Positions 10,355 to 19,237 of a DNA stretch of 64,000 bases are shown here, piece after piece. Origin of the DNA: Microbacterium sp. No. 7 (lineage in GTDB: Bacteria; Actinomycetota; Actinomycetes; Actinomycetales; Microbacteriaceae); assembly GCF_001314225.1 (NCBI RefSeq), contig NZ_CP012698.1, forward strand, positions 71,112 through 135,111, given 5' to 3'. Numbering within the stretch: position 1 is the first letter of the stretch; the number at the start of each line of letters is the position of its first letter. Made by a program: the position numbers and the translations under genes. Under the pieces are notes generated by a model. That model was not told the origin of the DNA. It worked only from the letters and a program-made list of their open reading frames with translations, and ran no database searches.

Positions 10355-11767
10355 ATGCACCTGCGTTTCGTAGACCACCGCCTCACCGCCACAGCCGACC
10401 TCGACGAGCGCATAGGCGACCTCTACTCGCGCGGCCGCCCACTACCCGAGGGGATGCCGATCCTTCTCGACGATGGTTGGCGCCCGGTTGAGCCGTGGCT
10501 GACGTACTTCCGAATCGTCGCAGCGTCGGCAGACCGAGCAACACTTCGCGCCTACGCATACGACGCACGGCGGTTCGCCGCTTTCCTCGACGCACGGCGA
10601 ACGGACGTGATCCATGCAACGAGTGACGACATCGTCGCATATCGCGAATGGCGGCTGAACGGCTCCGAGCGACCGGTTGCGCATACGACGTGGCAGCGCG
10701 ACGTCGTCGTCATTCGTGGGATCTACCAGCTGCTCACGCAAACCGGGCAGATCCAGCGTGAGCCGTGGATCACCATCGGGAAGTCGTCGCCACTCCGAAC
10801 GCGTTGGACGAGTGAGCCGGACATACGACCGCTGACGCAATCGCAGTGGCGGACGTTCCGTGAGGTCGGGCTCGGCGGACGAACTGCGAGCGGCGACCTG
10901 GACGAAAGCTGGCGCGGTAGCACCAGCTTGCGCTCACAAGCGGGCGCCCAACTTGCGGTGACAACTGGGATGCGCCTCGGAGAGTTCTCAACTTTGCTCG
11001 ATGTCGAAATTCCGTCGTCAATCGACAGCGGAGGCTCCCTCTTGCTCGAGGCATGCGCGAAGTATCAGAAGCGCCGCCGTGTCCATATTCCCCTCACGAC
11101 CCTCCGTGCCGTCGACCTGTACCGCCAGACAGAGCGCCGCGCCGTCGTCCGCGCGTCGGCTGCCTCACTCTGGCGTCGTCGCGCGGAACTCTTCATCGTT
11201 GATGAGATAGACATGTCGGCAGGCGTCGTGCGGGGACGAGTGGATGGCCGACGGTCGAGATGGCGGCTGCACCAGCTCCCTCCGCGCCTGCGACGAATTG
11301 CCGTCACGGAGCGGAACGAGGGACTGGAAGCGCTGGGCCTGTTCGTCGGCCGAGGCGGTTTGCCGATCAGTAGGCGGCAATGGCATGCCACGTTCGAGGC
11401 AGCGAGCCGTCGCACGCTGGATCTCGCACAGGCAGAGATGGGCGGTCGGCGTGTCCGGATCACCCCGCACGATTTGCGCCACACATTCGCTGTCGTTCTC
11501 TTGAAGTCTCTGACCGAGGTCGCCCTCGCCCGCGAGGCTGAGCGACGAGCCGGCAACGTCGGACCGTCCACGCTCTCCGAGCACATCAGTATCAACCCGC
11601 GACTCACTGTCCAGCGGCTGCTCGGGCACTCGAATCCTGCGACGACGATGGTCTACCTGCGGTATGTGGAGGACACTGATGCGCTCATTCAGGACGTGTT
11701 CGAGAGCTGGAGCGACGAGGCCATGACGTTCGCAGACGCGGTCCTCGCTGATCGGAACGCCGCGTGA
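10355..11767 (+). CDS. Tyrosine recombinase 1 of the element (TnpA-like, 470 aa)
   Basis: The ATG at 10355 has CTGGAG 4 nt upstream. An N-terminal SAM-like core-binding domain (LRAYAYDARRFAAFLDARR) precedes a catalytic domain with TGMRLGEF (first Arg), HDLRHTFAV (His-x-x-Arg), LLGHSNPATT (His) and the likely nucleophile tyrosine in MVYLRYV near the C-terminus. The full RHRHY set appears present. It overlaps the next recombinase by 4 bp. Three overlapping integrase-like genes followed by a small coiled-coil gene recall Tn554 (TnpA, TnpB, TnpC). Confidence 0.9.
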   Translation: MHLRFVDHRLTATADLDERIGDLYSRGRPLPEGMPILLDDGWRPVEPWLTYFRIVAASADRATLRAYAYDARRFAAFLDARRTDVIHATSDDIVAYREWRLNGSERPVAHTTWQRDVVVIRGIYQLLTQTGQIQREPWITIGKSSPLRTRWTSEPDIRPLTQSQWRTFREVGLGGRTASGDLDESWRGSTSLRSQAGAQLAVTTGMRLGEFSTLLDVEIPSSIDSGGSLLLEACAKYQKRRRVHIPLTTLRAVDLYRQTERRAVVRASAASLWRRRAELFIVDEIDMSAGVVRGRVDGRRSRWRLHQLPPRLRRIAVTERNEGLEALGLFVGRGGLPISRRQWHATFEAASRRTLDLAQAEMGGRRVRITPHDLRHTFAVVLLKSLTEVALAREAERRAGNVGPSTLSEHISINPRLTVQRLLGHSNPATTMVYLRYVEDTDALIQDVFESWSDEAMTFADAVLADRNAA

Positions 11768-13572
11768 GCAACGTCGACCTCGCCCCGCGTCGGATGTCGT
11801 TCGTTCTGCCGACCACGAAGCTCGACGGAACGGTTGCCCCGCTCGACTTCGCGCACCCGATACTTGCCGCGGAGCTCTCCGATGCTTTGATCGAAATGCG
11901 TCGAACGATTGGTCAGTCCGATGGCACCGCGTATCAATACCGGCGGGCTCTCATGAGTCTTCTGCGCGGCATGCCTGATGTGTGTCCGCGCACTGCGAGT
12001 TTGGCGTCGCCAGGTCTCGCCATCACCGACGCGTTCCACTTATGGGAGTCTGCGTTGGCTGGCAGTTACGCGCCCGAGAGCGCGATCCCGAACAGGTACG
12101 GCAGGCAGATCCGCGCTCTCGTCCGCGTCCACGCAGCCAACGGTCATGAGGTTAGCGAGGCCACGCTTCGTTGGGCCCAGGCGCGCGTTTTACACCAGGG
12201 CGGAGACTCCACGCCGCTGGATGAGTTCTCGAACGCGGAGCGCCTCGCCATACGTGACGCCTGCCGTGCCCGAATCCGCGACCTGGAGACGCGTCTTGCG
12301 GTCGGACGTCGGATCCTTTTCACCGGCGAGGACCCCCGAGTCGCAGGATGGAACCGTGGCGCCGATGTGCTCTGGGGCGTCCGCCATCTCGGCCGACTTC
12401 CGGGTACATCGATAGAGGCTGATCTCGTCCGTGCGTGCGGTGCTGGCGTGCTCAGCGACTTCCACGCGGACTTCGCAGGTGAGAAGTCCATGACCCACTC
12501 TGATGCTGGTCCGATCACGCGCCACCTGCTGACGCACCTCTATCCGACTAGTGAGGACCTCGTTGCGTTCCGCACGTTGCTGCAGTTAGAAAGCGGTGCG
12601 GCGCCGGAAGAGTGGTCGGGCGTGCGGCTCTCGGATATCGAGCGCACAACCGATTCCCTCGGCGTGAGACTCCGCAAGGCACGGGCGCACCGGACTCGAA
12701 CCGTGCGCTGCACCATCACCGAGTCGGGCAACGGATGGCGAGCTGGGGATCTCATCCTTCGACTGATCGCCGTGACCGAAGCAGCTCGGGAGGAAGCGAA
12801 TGAGGTGGGAGCCCCGGACGCAGACTCCTTGTTCCTGACTGTGCACCGAACCACGTCCAGACATCTCGTCGCGCGCCAGGAGTCATTCTCTCGTCGTCCG
12901 TTCACGTCGCTCTTGACGTCGATCTCTCCTGAGATATCCAGGCCATACGACTCCCGTCGGCTGCGCAAGACAGTGAAGAGTGTTCGGGCAGCAGTGCTCC
13001 GCAGCGCAGACGCCGCGGCGGGAAACGACCACAGCATCGCCGTTTACCAACGCCACTACGCGCAGTCGACGACGGTGCACGTTCTGGCAGGCATCGCCGT
13101 CAACGCGGCGCAGCACCAGGTCTTCGATCGAGCACGAGGGCCACTCTTCGTCCATGCGGCAGCCAGCACAGTCGACGATGCTGCGGGCGACCTCGCTGCT
13201 GCCGCCGCAGCCGAGCTGGCCTCGAGCACCACCGAGCACGGAATCAATGTGACTCAGTGCACGTCACCGTACGAATCACCCTTCACGCCAGCGGGCCGGC
13301 TCTGCGAGCACCGGCCGTCCATGTGCTTTGCGTGCCCGAATGCCATCGTGTTCGCCGACCACCTCCCGCGAGTCCTCGCGTACCGAGAGATACTCCGCAA
13401 TCACGAGAACGAGATGCCTCCAGCCCAGTTCGCGGCGGTACACGGCCAACAGCTGGTCAACGTCGAGCGCATTCTCCACGAGTTCTCCACGACGGAGCTC
13501 GAGAATGCGCGGGCTGCGCACGAGACCGCCGCGGTCCATGTGCCACTCAGCCAGAGAGGAATCCACTTATGA
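11764..13572 (+). CDS. Tyrosine recombinase-like protein 2 (TnpB-like, 602 aa)
   Basis: The protein is coupled by ATGA-type overlap to recombinase 1. The integrase fold is divergent: WSGVRLSDIE carries the first Arg, YDSRRLRKTVKS the second Arg region, and VYQRHYAQSTTVHVL the probable tyrosine. The C-terminal ~100 residues contain CEHRPSMCFACPNA, a cysteine cluster typical of the large Tn554-type recombinases. It probably acts as a heteromer with its neighbours. Confidence 0.82.
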   Translation: MSNVDLAPRRMSFVLPTTKLDGTVAPLDFAHPILAAELSDALIEMRRTIGQSDGTAYQYRRALMSLLRGMPDVCPRTASLASPGLAITDAFHLWESALAGSYAPESAIPNRYGRQIRALVRVHAANGHEVSEATLRWAQARVLHQGGDSTPLDEFSNAERLAIRDACRARIRDLETRLAVGRRILFTGEDPRVAGWNRGADVLWGVRHLGRLPGTSIEADLVRACGAGVLSDFHADFAGEKSMTHSDAGPITRHLLTHLYPTSEDLVAFRTLLQLESGAAPEEWSGVRLSDIERTTDSLGVRLRKARAHRTRTVRCTITESGNGWRAGDLILRLIAVTEAAREEANEVGAPDADSLFLTVHRTTSRHLVARQESFSRRPFTSLLTSISPEISRPYDSRRLRKTVKSVRAAVLRSADAAAGNDHSIAVYQRHYAQSTTVHVLAGIAVNAAQHQVFDRARGPLFVHAAASTVDDAAGDLAAAAAAELASSTTEHGINVTQCTSPYESPFTPAGRLCEHRPSMCFACPNAIVFADHLPRVLAYREILRNHENEMPPAQFAAVHGQQLVNVERILHEFSTTELENARAAHETAAVHVPLSQRGIHL

Positions 13573-15677
13573 CCGTCGACCGCGGGCACTCCGCCGAACG
13601 GTTGTCGCCTTCAGCGAGCGAGTACTGGGCAGGCGATACGGCGGTCGTCTCTGATCGCAAACTCGAACATGACTACCCGATCCCATTGTTCGGAAATGAG
13701 GATCGTTGGGAGCTCGGTGCGCTGGGGTGGAACCCGGCGGCCGGCCGACACTCCTCCGTTCTGCTGTTCGACTCGTTCAGCGGCGCGTGGAACCTTCGTG
13801 CTCGCGAACTCGCGATGGCACTTCTCAACCCTGTACACCCCGTGCTGCGCGATCAGATGATCTACCTGCGAGCAACGCCTGCTCACGTGAAGACGATTCG
13901 CTCGAAGCTCGAAGGCTTGAAAAGGTTCGCCGCGTGGCACGCCGAGAACCTCCCGGGCCATCCACTCCGCGATCTCGACCAGTCGCACCTCGACAGCTTC
14001 CTCACCGATGTCAAGAAGATGGGGATCCATTCGCGGACGAGGCAATCAGTCGATGCGGTCCGCGAACTCCACACATACGCGACAGTCCTCACCGGCGGCG
14101 GCGTTCTGTTTCGCCCGTGGGGTGAGATCACGACGATCGCGCTCAGCGGACGCAAGTCGAGCACCGAGCTGAGCACGCCGGTGATCCCGCCGCAGGTTTG
14201 GTGGCCGTTGCTTCGGGCGTGCTGGCAGTACATCGATGTGTTCTCGCACGACATCTTCGCGGCCGCAGCAGAGTGGTCGGCGCTCGACCGACCCAGAGGC
14301 CAGCGCACGAGAGTTCAACATCCCGAAGAGGCTCTCGCGAGGTGGATCTCGAGGCCAGGGAGTGCAGTGCCGATGCACCGCATGACGTATGGGCGATTCC
14401 GCGAGGGCGAGATTCATTGGACGCTCTTGTCCCTGCTCGTGTCAGACGGTCACAGCAAGCAGTTCTTCGCCGAACTGGACCGGCCTGACATCGTGCGCCG
14501 ACGTCAGGACGTCATTGAGGCGATCGCCGCTGGCACGCTCTCGACCGTCCGCGGGGGTCTCACGACACCGGCAACAGCGGTCGAACGCTCCGATGGATCC
14601 GTCGGACCATGGATCGACGGATTCGACCCGGCGACGATTCGCGCTCAGCTGAAGCTCCTCCGCAACGCGTGCTACGTCTTCTGCGCGGCTCTCACGATGA
14701 TGCGCGACTCGGAGCTGCTGAGCATCAAGAAGGGGGCGCTCACGACGTCGTACGGCGCACCTGCTGTCACATCCCAGCTCCGAAAAGGTCGACGCGGAAC
14801 ACAGCGACGCAACTGGTGGATCATCGAACCCGTCGCGCAGGCAATCGTCGTCGCCGAAAAACTCGCTCTCGGTGACGACGTTTTCGGCTCTGTTCGCCGT
14901 GAACACCGAGCGCAAGACGGAGCCGGTAGGTTCGATCGACATAGTGAGCTGAAACAGTTCATCTCGCAACTCAATGGTCAGGACCTCGACGCCGGTCTCG
15001 ACATGATCCCCGCATTTCATCTCGCTCCGCACATGTTCCGGCGGACGATGGCCGTGATCACCGCGCAACAGCCAGACGGCGAGATTGCCCTCGGCATCCA
15101 GCTCAAGCACGCTGCTCGGCGCGCTGTCGCGAACGGCACGACCTCCGGGTACGCGAGCGAGACACCTGAATGGGCCGCGGAGTTCGAGCATGAGCTCCAA
15201 GAAGCCGTCGCGTCGCGGTTGGTCGGCGCCTGGTCTTCTCACCGTGACCACGAGATGAAGCTCGCGGGCGCGGGCGCTCAGCGGTTCCGAGACGAACTCA
15301 AGAAGATTGATGCAGTCGCGAGCAACGCGGTCAAAGTCGGCGACGAACGCACGCTGCGCACGCTCCTCCGCGATCGGTTCAGCACGCTCCGGTGGGGAAC
15401 CGTCAATCACTGCCTCGGCATCCCCGACCAGGCAGCGTGCTTGAAAGGTCTGCCAGCCGACGCAATCGCCGGAGGTGCAGTCATGCCCAATCGGTGCCAG
15501 CCCACCACGTGTGGCAACTCCGTCGTCACGGAGGAGCACGCGTCGATCTGGATCGCGGAGGAACGCGACCTTGTCGCGAAGCTTCGCGACCGAAAGATGG
15601 CGGCACACAATCGCGAACAGCTCGAAGCCGAGCTCGAGGATGTTCGCCGAGTCACGAGGAAGTTCACGGATGCCTGA
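13569..15677 (+). CDS. Tyrosine recombinase-like protein 3 (702 aa)
   Basis: The ATG at 13569 overlaps the preceding TGA; the frame is open further upstream but that is read-through of the neighbouring gene. A core-binding-like segment (LEGLKRFAAWHAENL) is followed by a divergent catalytic domain: MMRDSELLSIKKGAL, HMFRRTMAVITAQ and TSGYASETPEW. The C-terminus contains cysteines (CLGIPDQAACL, CQPTTCGN) and a coiled-coil tail. Family membership is inferred from these motifs and from gene order. Confidence 0.8.
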   Translation: MTVDRGHSAERLSPSASEYWAGDTAVVSDRKLEHDYPIPLFGNEDRWELGALGWNPAAGRHSSVLLFDSFSGAWNLRARELAMALLNPVHPVLRDQMIYLRATPAHVKTIRSKLEGLKRFAAWHAENLPGHPLRDLDQSHLDSFLTDVKKMGIHSRTRQSVDAVRELHTYATVLTGGGVLFRPWGEITTIALSGRKSSTELSTPVIPPQVWWPLLRACWQYIDVFSHDIFAAAAEWSALDRPRGQRTRVQHPEEALARWISRPGSAVPMHRMTYGRFREGEIHWTLLSLLVSDGHSKQFFAELDRPDIVRRRQDVIEAIAAGTLSTVRGGLTTPATAVERSDGSVGPWIDGFDPATIRAQLKLLRNACYVFCAALTMMRDSELLSIKKGALTTSYGAPAVTSQLRKGRRGTQRRNWWIIEPVAQAIVVAEKLALGDDVFGSVRREHRAQDGAGRFDRHSELKQFISQLNGQDLDAGLDMIPAFHLAPHMFRRTMAVITAQQPDGEIALGIQLKHAARRAVANGTTSGYASETPEWAAEFEHELQEAVASRLVGAWSSHRDHEMKLAGAGAQRFRDELKKIDAVASNAVKVGDERTLRTLLRDRFSTLRWGTVNHCLGIPDQAACLKGLPADAIAGGAVMPNRCQPTTCGNSVVTEEHASIWIAEERDLVAKLRDRKMAAHNREQLEAELEDVRRVTRKFTDA

Positions 15678-16086
15678 GATCACTGCCGGGACAGAACGCA
15701 AGCTACGCGACGCGATGGAGCGGCTGCTCAGTGGGGTGGCAGTCCGAACCGACGGCCGCATCAACAAGGAGAACCTTTATCGCGAAGCCGGCGTCAGCCG
15801 CGCCACCATGAACCGTGCGACCGCAGTCATGGACGAGTGGGCTCGGCGCGTCGACGGGACCCAGCCCCGTGATCGCGAGATCGAGTCGTTGCGAAGTTCG
15901 CTTGCTGCCCGTACCGCCGAGATCAAGAAGCTCCGTGAGCGACTGAGCGACCTCGAAGCACATCTGACGATCGCCGCCACCACCGTCGCCGAGCTGCACG
16001 TAGAGAATCAACTCCTGCGGGGCGACGACCCGACCCGTAACGTCACCCCGATGAAGCGCCCGGCGGGTTCAGTCGGCAGCCGGTGA
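15670..16086 (+). CDS. Small accessory transposition protein (TnpC/DUF6262-like, 138 aa)
   Basis: It overlaps recombinase 3 by 8 bp and closes the operon. The N-terminal half has a helix-turn-helix-like stretch (INKENLYREAGVSRATMNRA) and the C-terminal half is a heptad-rich coiled coil (RTAEIKKLRERLSDLEAHL). Size, position and layout match the TnpC-type accessory factor of Tn554-like elements, which influences orientation and efficiency of integration in Tn554. Confidence 0.8.
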   Translation: MPEITAGTERKLRDAMERLLSGVAVRTDGRINKENLYREAGVSRATMNRATAVMDEWARRVDGTQPRDREIESLRSSLAARTAEIKKLRERLSDLEAHLTIAATTVAELHVENQLLRGDDPTRNVTPMKRPAGSVGSR

Positions 16087-16094
16087 TTCCTGCT

Positions 16095-16736
16095 TCAGCA
16101 CCATTTCGGAGGGCGCGTATAGGTGCTCGCTGCGACGCTGAAGGTCTCGGGAAGGAGTGCCTGGCGGATCTTGTCACGCCCGATCTGTGACGACGCAGGC
16201 ATCAGCTGCTTGAGCTCGCTCGAGAATCGCTTGGGCGGGAAAGCAGCGCCGATGAACATGTGCGGGCGGAACTGCTTGGCCGCTCTGACTGCGGGAGCAA
16301 GATCGCTGTCGGCGCTGATGATCAGCGCCGAGTCCATAGCGCTCGAGGCAGCGTCGCCGACGAGGGCAACCGCGATGTTGACGTCGGTTTCTTTCTCCTC
16401 GTGCGCAATACGCGTAGCGCGACAGTTGAAGCACGTCACCGTCTTCGCCTGGTACCTGCCCTGCGTGACGCTGAATACGTTGGGGTGACGCGCGGCGACC
16501 GCAGCCTGATGGTAGGCCTGGCGACTCGCCGCCCCCGCATCGCCCAACACAGGCGCGGTGAAGTATTTCACCGCGACAATGTGGCTGCGCGGGCGGAGGC
16601 TCTGCGCGAGTGCGACGAAGTCTATCCAGAGCGTCGAGCGGCCGAACTTGTCGTGCATGCCGTGATAGAAGTTGAAGCCGTCGATGTAGACGATGAGGCG
16701 CTCGTGCGGTGGTCCAGGTACGGGTAAAGCTGGCAA
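16095..16736 (-). CDS. NYN-domain (PIN-like) ribonuclease-type protein
   Basis: The 213-aa protein matches the NYN fold: YIDGFNFYHGM near the N-terminus with the first catalytic aspartate, EKETDVNIAVALVGDA in the middle, and ALIISADSDLAPAV with two further aspartates. A CxxC pair (CFNC) is inserted before the second acidic motif. The likely start is a TTG at 16736 with GGAG 7 nt upstream, because no ATG precedes the fold. NYN proteins are metal-dependent RNases; here it is convergent with the recombinase operon and may belong to the element's defence or stability cargo. Confidence 0.87.
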   Translation of the reverse strand: MPALPVPGPPHERLIVYIDGFNFYHGMHDKFGRSTLWIDFVALAQSLRPRSHIVAVKYFTAPVLGDAGAASRQAYHQAAVAARHPNVFSVTQGRYQAKTVTCFNCRATRIAHEEKETDVNIAVALVGDAASSAMDSALIISADSDLAPAVRAAKQFRPHMFIGAAFPPKRFSSELKQLMPASSQIGRDKIRQALLPETFSVAASTYTRPPKWC

Positions 16737-16803
16737 CAGACGACTCCAAATCGATACGCGAGGTGCTCACCTTCCTACCAGCGATCGTGTGTATAGTGTG
16801 GAT

Positions 16804-16869
16804 ACACCCCGCCCGGTTGTTCATCCCAACCGTGGCCCGACGCCCTCCCTCGGGAGGGCGTCTTTGTTT
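16804..16869 (+). ncRNA. Possible short transcript ending at a strong intrinsic terminator
   Basis: A TATAGT -10-like box lies at 16792-16797, inside a GTGTAT/ATACAC inverted repeat, but the -35 is poor. Downstream come a hairpin (CGGTTG 16814-16819, CAACCG 16827-16832) and then a 10-bp stem at 16840-16849/16852-16861 with a T-rich tail (CTTTGTTT). Together they could make a ~65-nt RNA or an attenuated leader of the XRE gene at 16947. The transcript is a prediction only. Confidence 0.35.
16840..16869 (+). terminator. Intrinsic terminator upstream of the XRE gene
   Basis: Stem ACGCCCTCCC/GGGAGGGCGT (10 bp, 2-nt loop) is followed by CTTTGTTT on the plus strand. No plus-strand gene ends nearby, since the NYN gene is on the opposite strand, so it terminates a leader or small RNA. 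Confidence 0.7.
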
Positions 16870-16946
16870 CCAGATTCCTCATCGATGACGAAGAAAGCCA
16901 TACGGATTAGGCCTTTCCGTGGAGGCCAGATCGCGACTCTGGATGA

Positions 16947-17228
16947 GTGCCCTCCCATGCAGCTTCGTCCGACACATGGGATAGCTATGCCCGCGAACTC
17001 GGTCAGAATATCCAGCGGGAGCGAGCGCGCGTTGGCTACAGCCAGGACCGTGTTGCGTACGAGTCCAACCTGAGCCGTTATACGTACCAGAAGCTTGAGA
17101 AGGGCGAATCGCGGCCGGGCACTCCCGCGAACCCAACAGTCAAGACACTCTTGGCCGTGGCTCAGGTGCTCGATGTGCAGATCACCGACCTGTTGCCGGC
17201 CGCGCCTCCCGACCTCACCTTCCGCTGA
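16947..17228 (+). CDS. XRE-family helix-turn-helix regulator (93 aa)
   Basis: A single HTH_3 domain: LGQNIQRERARVGYSQDRVAYESNLSR with the recognition region, then YQKLEKGES and PTVKTLLAVAQVLDVQITDLL. The GTG at 16947 is the only suitable start. Small XRE proteins of this type repress their own promoter or nearby operons; here it may control the cargo genes between 17.3 and 19.2 kb or the element's recombinases. Confidence 0.88.
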   Translation: MPSHAASSDTWDSYARELGQNIQRERARVGYSQDRVAYESNLSRYTYQKLEKGESRPGTPANPTVKTLLAVAQVLDVQITDLLPAAPPDLTFR

Positions 17229-17301
17229 CCAGGTCGCCTACTTCAAATGACTGGCCGCGATCTACCAGTTGAGGCCTAGTGCGTATGGCATTGTGCACTG
17301 T

Positions 17302-17697
17302 ATGGGCACTGCGGAGCTGAACCAAGAGTCATTCGTCTTGGCGGTGGAAGACCCGTACCTCGACGCCCTGATAGGAACGATCGAGGAGCCCGCTGGGTCT
17401 CGCAACGCGGCGGAGGCGGGACGACTGACGATCGCGTGGTGGGATCGACACGGGACAGGTCCCTCGTGCGCCGAGCTACTGGATGCGATGTTCGCGGGCA
17501 TCGCGTGGGACGAGGTTATCGAGGACCCGGCTCGCACGCTCCCCGAACGCCGCGCGCAGGTCGAGCTGTTGCAGCGCTGGCTGATCAGCTACTGGGCGCG
17601 GATCGGTGCGATCGCCTTCATTCCCGGCCACGACGATGTTGTTCGGCCCGGACGGATTCATCGCGAACCCGAGACTGAACGAAACGCCGACACCTGA
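17302..17697 (+). CDS. Hypothetical protein (131 aa)
   Basis: The ATG at 17302 or the TTG at 17269 could start it; neither has a clear Shine-Dalgarno. The protein is soluble and mainly helical, with the tryptophan-rich blocks LTIAWWDRHG and QRWLISYWARIG. No family recognised. It precedes another small cargo gene by 31 bp. Confidence 0.6.
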   Translation: MGTAELNQESFVLAVEDPYLDALIGTIEEPAGSRNAAEAGRLTIAWWDRHGTGPSCAELLDAMFAGIAWDEVIEDPARTLPERRAQVELLQRWLISYWARIGAIAFIPGHDDVVRPGRIHREPETERNADT

Positions 17698-17728
17698 TGC
17701 GTTGTCCGGTTGTGATCGAGGAGGAAAG

Positions 17729-18136
17729 ATGCGCGAGATCTCCATCGCCGGCCGCACGATCACGGTCTCGCACGTGAAGACGACTCATAGCGACTACGGC
17801 GATATTCAGCGCTACCTCGCGGAGGTGTCGGACTCAGATGCCACGACGTACCTCACCATTCTGAGATCTAGCAGCACAGTTGATGCCCGCGTGGTGGGAT
17901 CTGTCGTCGACACCGAACTCCTCCGCGGGCACGACGGCAGCGCAGATTCAGGACTACTGCGAGATCCTGCGATCCGCGCGTGGCGCGACGAAAACCGGCA
18001 CTCGATTGACACCGCTATGCAGACCCTCGCTGACGAGATCGCCGGGCTGCCACCAGAGCCCGTGACCGACATCGAGCGAACGCTGCTCAGCGCGTTCGGC
18101 ATCGATGCCGGAGCGGAGGAATCTCCCCGTGCGTGA
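17729..18136 (+). CDS. Hypothetical protein (135 aa)
   Basis: The ATG at 17729 follows a strong GAGGAGGAAAG ribosome binding site. The protein opens with short beta strands (MREISIAGRTITVSHVKT) and closes with a helical region. It overlaps the phosphoesterase gene by 8 bp and is therefore probably its partner. No family recognised. Confidence 0.7.
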   Translation: MREISIAGRTITVSHVKTTHSDYGDIQRYLAEVSDSDATTYLTILRSSSTVDARVVGSVVDTELLRGHDGSADSGLLRDPAIRAWRDENRHSIDTAMQTLADEIAGLPPEPVTDIERTLLSAFGIDAGAEESPRA

Positions 18137-18938
18137 GTACCCGTGGTTCGACTTCGATCAAGTCGACTTCGTGACTTCCGACACCCACTTCAGCCACGCC
18201 CGCATCAGCGAACTCGCCGATCGTCCGTACTCCACCGTCGACGAGATGAACGACGACCTTGTGCGCCGGTGGAACGACATAGTCGCGCCCGCCAGCGTCG
18301 TCCTCCACCTTGGTGACTTGGCGCTCGGCCCGATCGAAGAATCTATCGCGCTCACCGCGCAGCTCAACGGGCGCCGGCTGCTCGTACCCGGCAACCACGA
18401 TCGCGTCTCACCCGCGACTCAGTCGAAGCGGGCAATCGAACGATTCCTGCCCGTGTACGAAGCGGCGGGCTGGGAGATCCTCCCAGAGGTCATCGAGGGA
18501 ACCCGCCACGGGTACAGGATCATTGCCTCGCACTATCCCTACGGCGGCGATAGCCAGGAACAGGATCGACACACGTCGCATCGCCCGCGCTGGGACGACG
18601 GCATCCCACTGCTCCACGGACACACGCATGCTCGCGACCGCGGCCCCAACGGCCACCAGTTCCATGTCGGCGTCGACGCCCATGACTTCGCACCGATCCC
18701 GTTCAGCGTGATCGACACCTGGATCCAGAGCCTGCCGGGGATCGAAACCCGGCTCCAGACAGCGATACGCGAAGCTCGAGGAGTCCTCGCCGACCTGGAC
18801 AACACATCTCCATCCCAAATGGACTCGATGTTCTACATGCAGGCGTACGACGATCTCCACATGCACCTCGAGGAACTGCTGACGGCCGTTGACGAGACAG
18901 GGCACGCCAAGGGCGACGCGGACGCAGGGTCCCGATAG
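18129..18938 (+). CDS. Calcineurin-like metallophosphoesterase (269 aa)
   Basis: All the family's metal-binding motifs are present in order: SDTHFSH, GDLALG, GNHD, ASHYPY and GHTHAR. The start is set at the GTG at 18129, which has GGAGGAA 7 nt upstream. The C-terminal ~70 residues extend beyond the domain and are helical. Such enzymes hydrolyse phosphomonoesters or diesters; the substrate here is unknown. It is cargo of the 35.7-kb element, just ahead of the defence cluster. Confidence 0.88.
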   Translation: MREYPWFDFDQVDFVTSDTHFSHARISELADRPYSTVDEMNDDLVRRWNDIVAPASVVLHLGDLALGPIEESIALTAQLNGRRLLVPGNHDRVSPATQSKRAIERFLPVYEAAGWEILPEVIEGTRHGYRIIASHYPYGGDSQEQDRHTSHRPRWDDGIPLLHGHTHARDRGPNGHQFHVGVDAHDFAPIPFSVIDTWIQSLPGIETRLQTAIREARGVLADLDNTSPSQMDSMFYMQAYDDLHMHLEELLTAVDETGHAKGDADAGSR

Positions 18939-18986
18939 GATCGGCCATACCCGGATAAATCCGACTCAATCCGCATGGGGGCGTGA

Positions 18987-19169
18987 ATGTCCGAGCCATG
19001 GCTTTCTGCCGACGACATCGCCGAGCACCTGGGCGTCACCAAAGACACGATCTACGCCTGGATAGCCGAGAAGGGGATGCCGGCCCACAAGGTCGGACGT
19101 CTGTGGAAGTTCCAGGCGAGCGAGGTTGATGCCTGGGTGCGTAGAGGGGACGCTGGATCACCGGACTGA
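18987..19169 (+). CDS. Excisionase-type helix-turn-helix DNA-binding protein (60 aa)
   Basis: A complete HTH_17/MerR-like winged domain: LSADDIAEHLGVTKDTIYAWIAEKGMPAHKVGRLWKFQASEVDAWV. Proteins of this size are either excisionases or small regulators. It lies 68 bp upstream of the helicase that opens the defence cluster and could regulate that cluster or act as directionality factor for the recombinases. Confidence 0.85.
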   Translation: MSEPWLSADDIAEHLGVTKDTIYAWIAEKGMPAHKVGRLWKFQASEVDAWVRRGDAGSPD

Positions 19170-19237
19170 CTCAGCCAGCCGCGATGTCGACGGCCCGACG
19201 TATCCTGATCGACTTGCCATTTTCCGGGAGGAACCAC

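Noticed and set aside
13257..13568. N-terminal extension of the third recombinase to 13257
   Set aside because: This part reads through the end of recombinase 2 in another phase; the ATG at 13569 overlaps the preceding stop in the usual coupled way.
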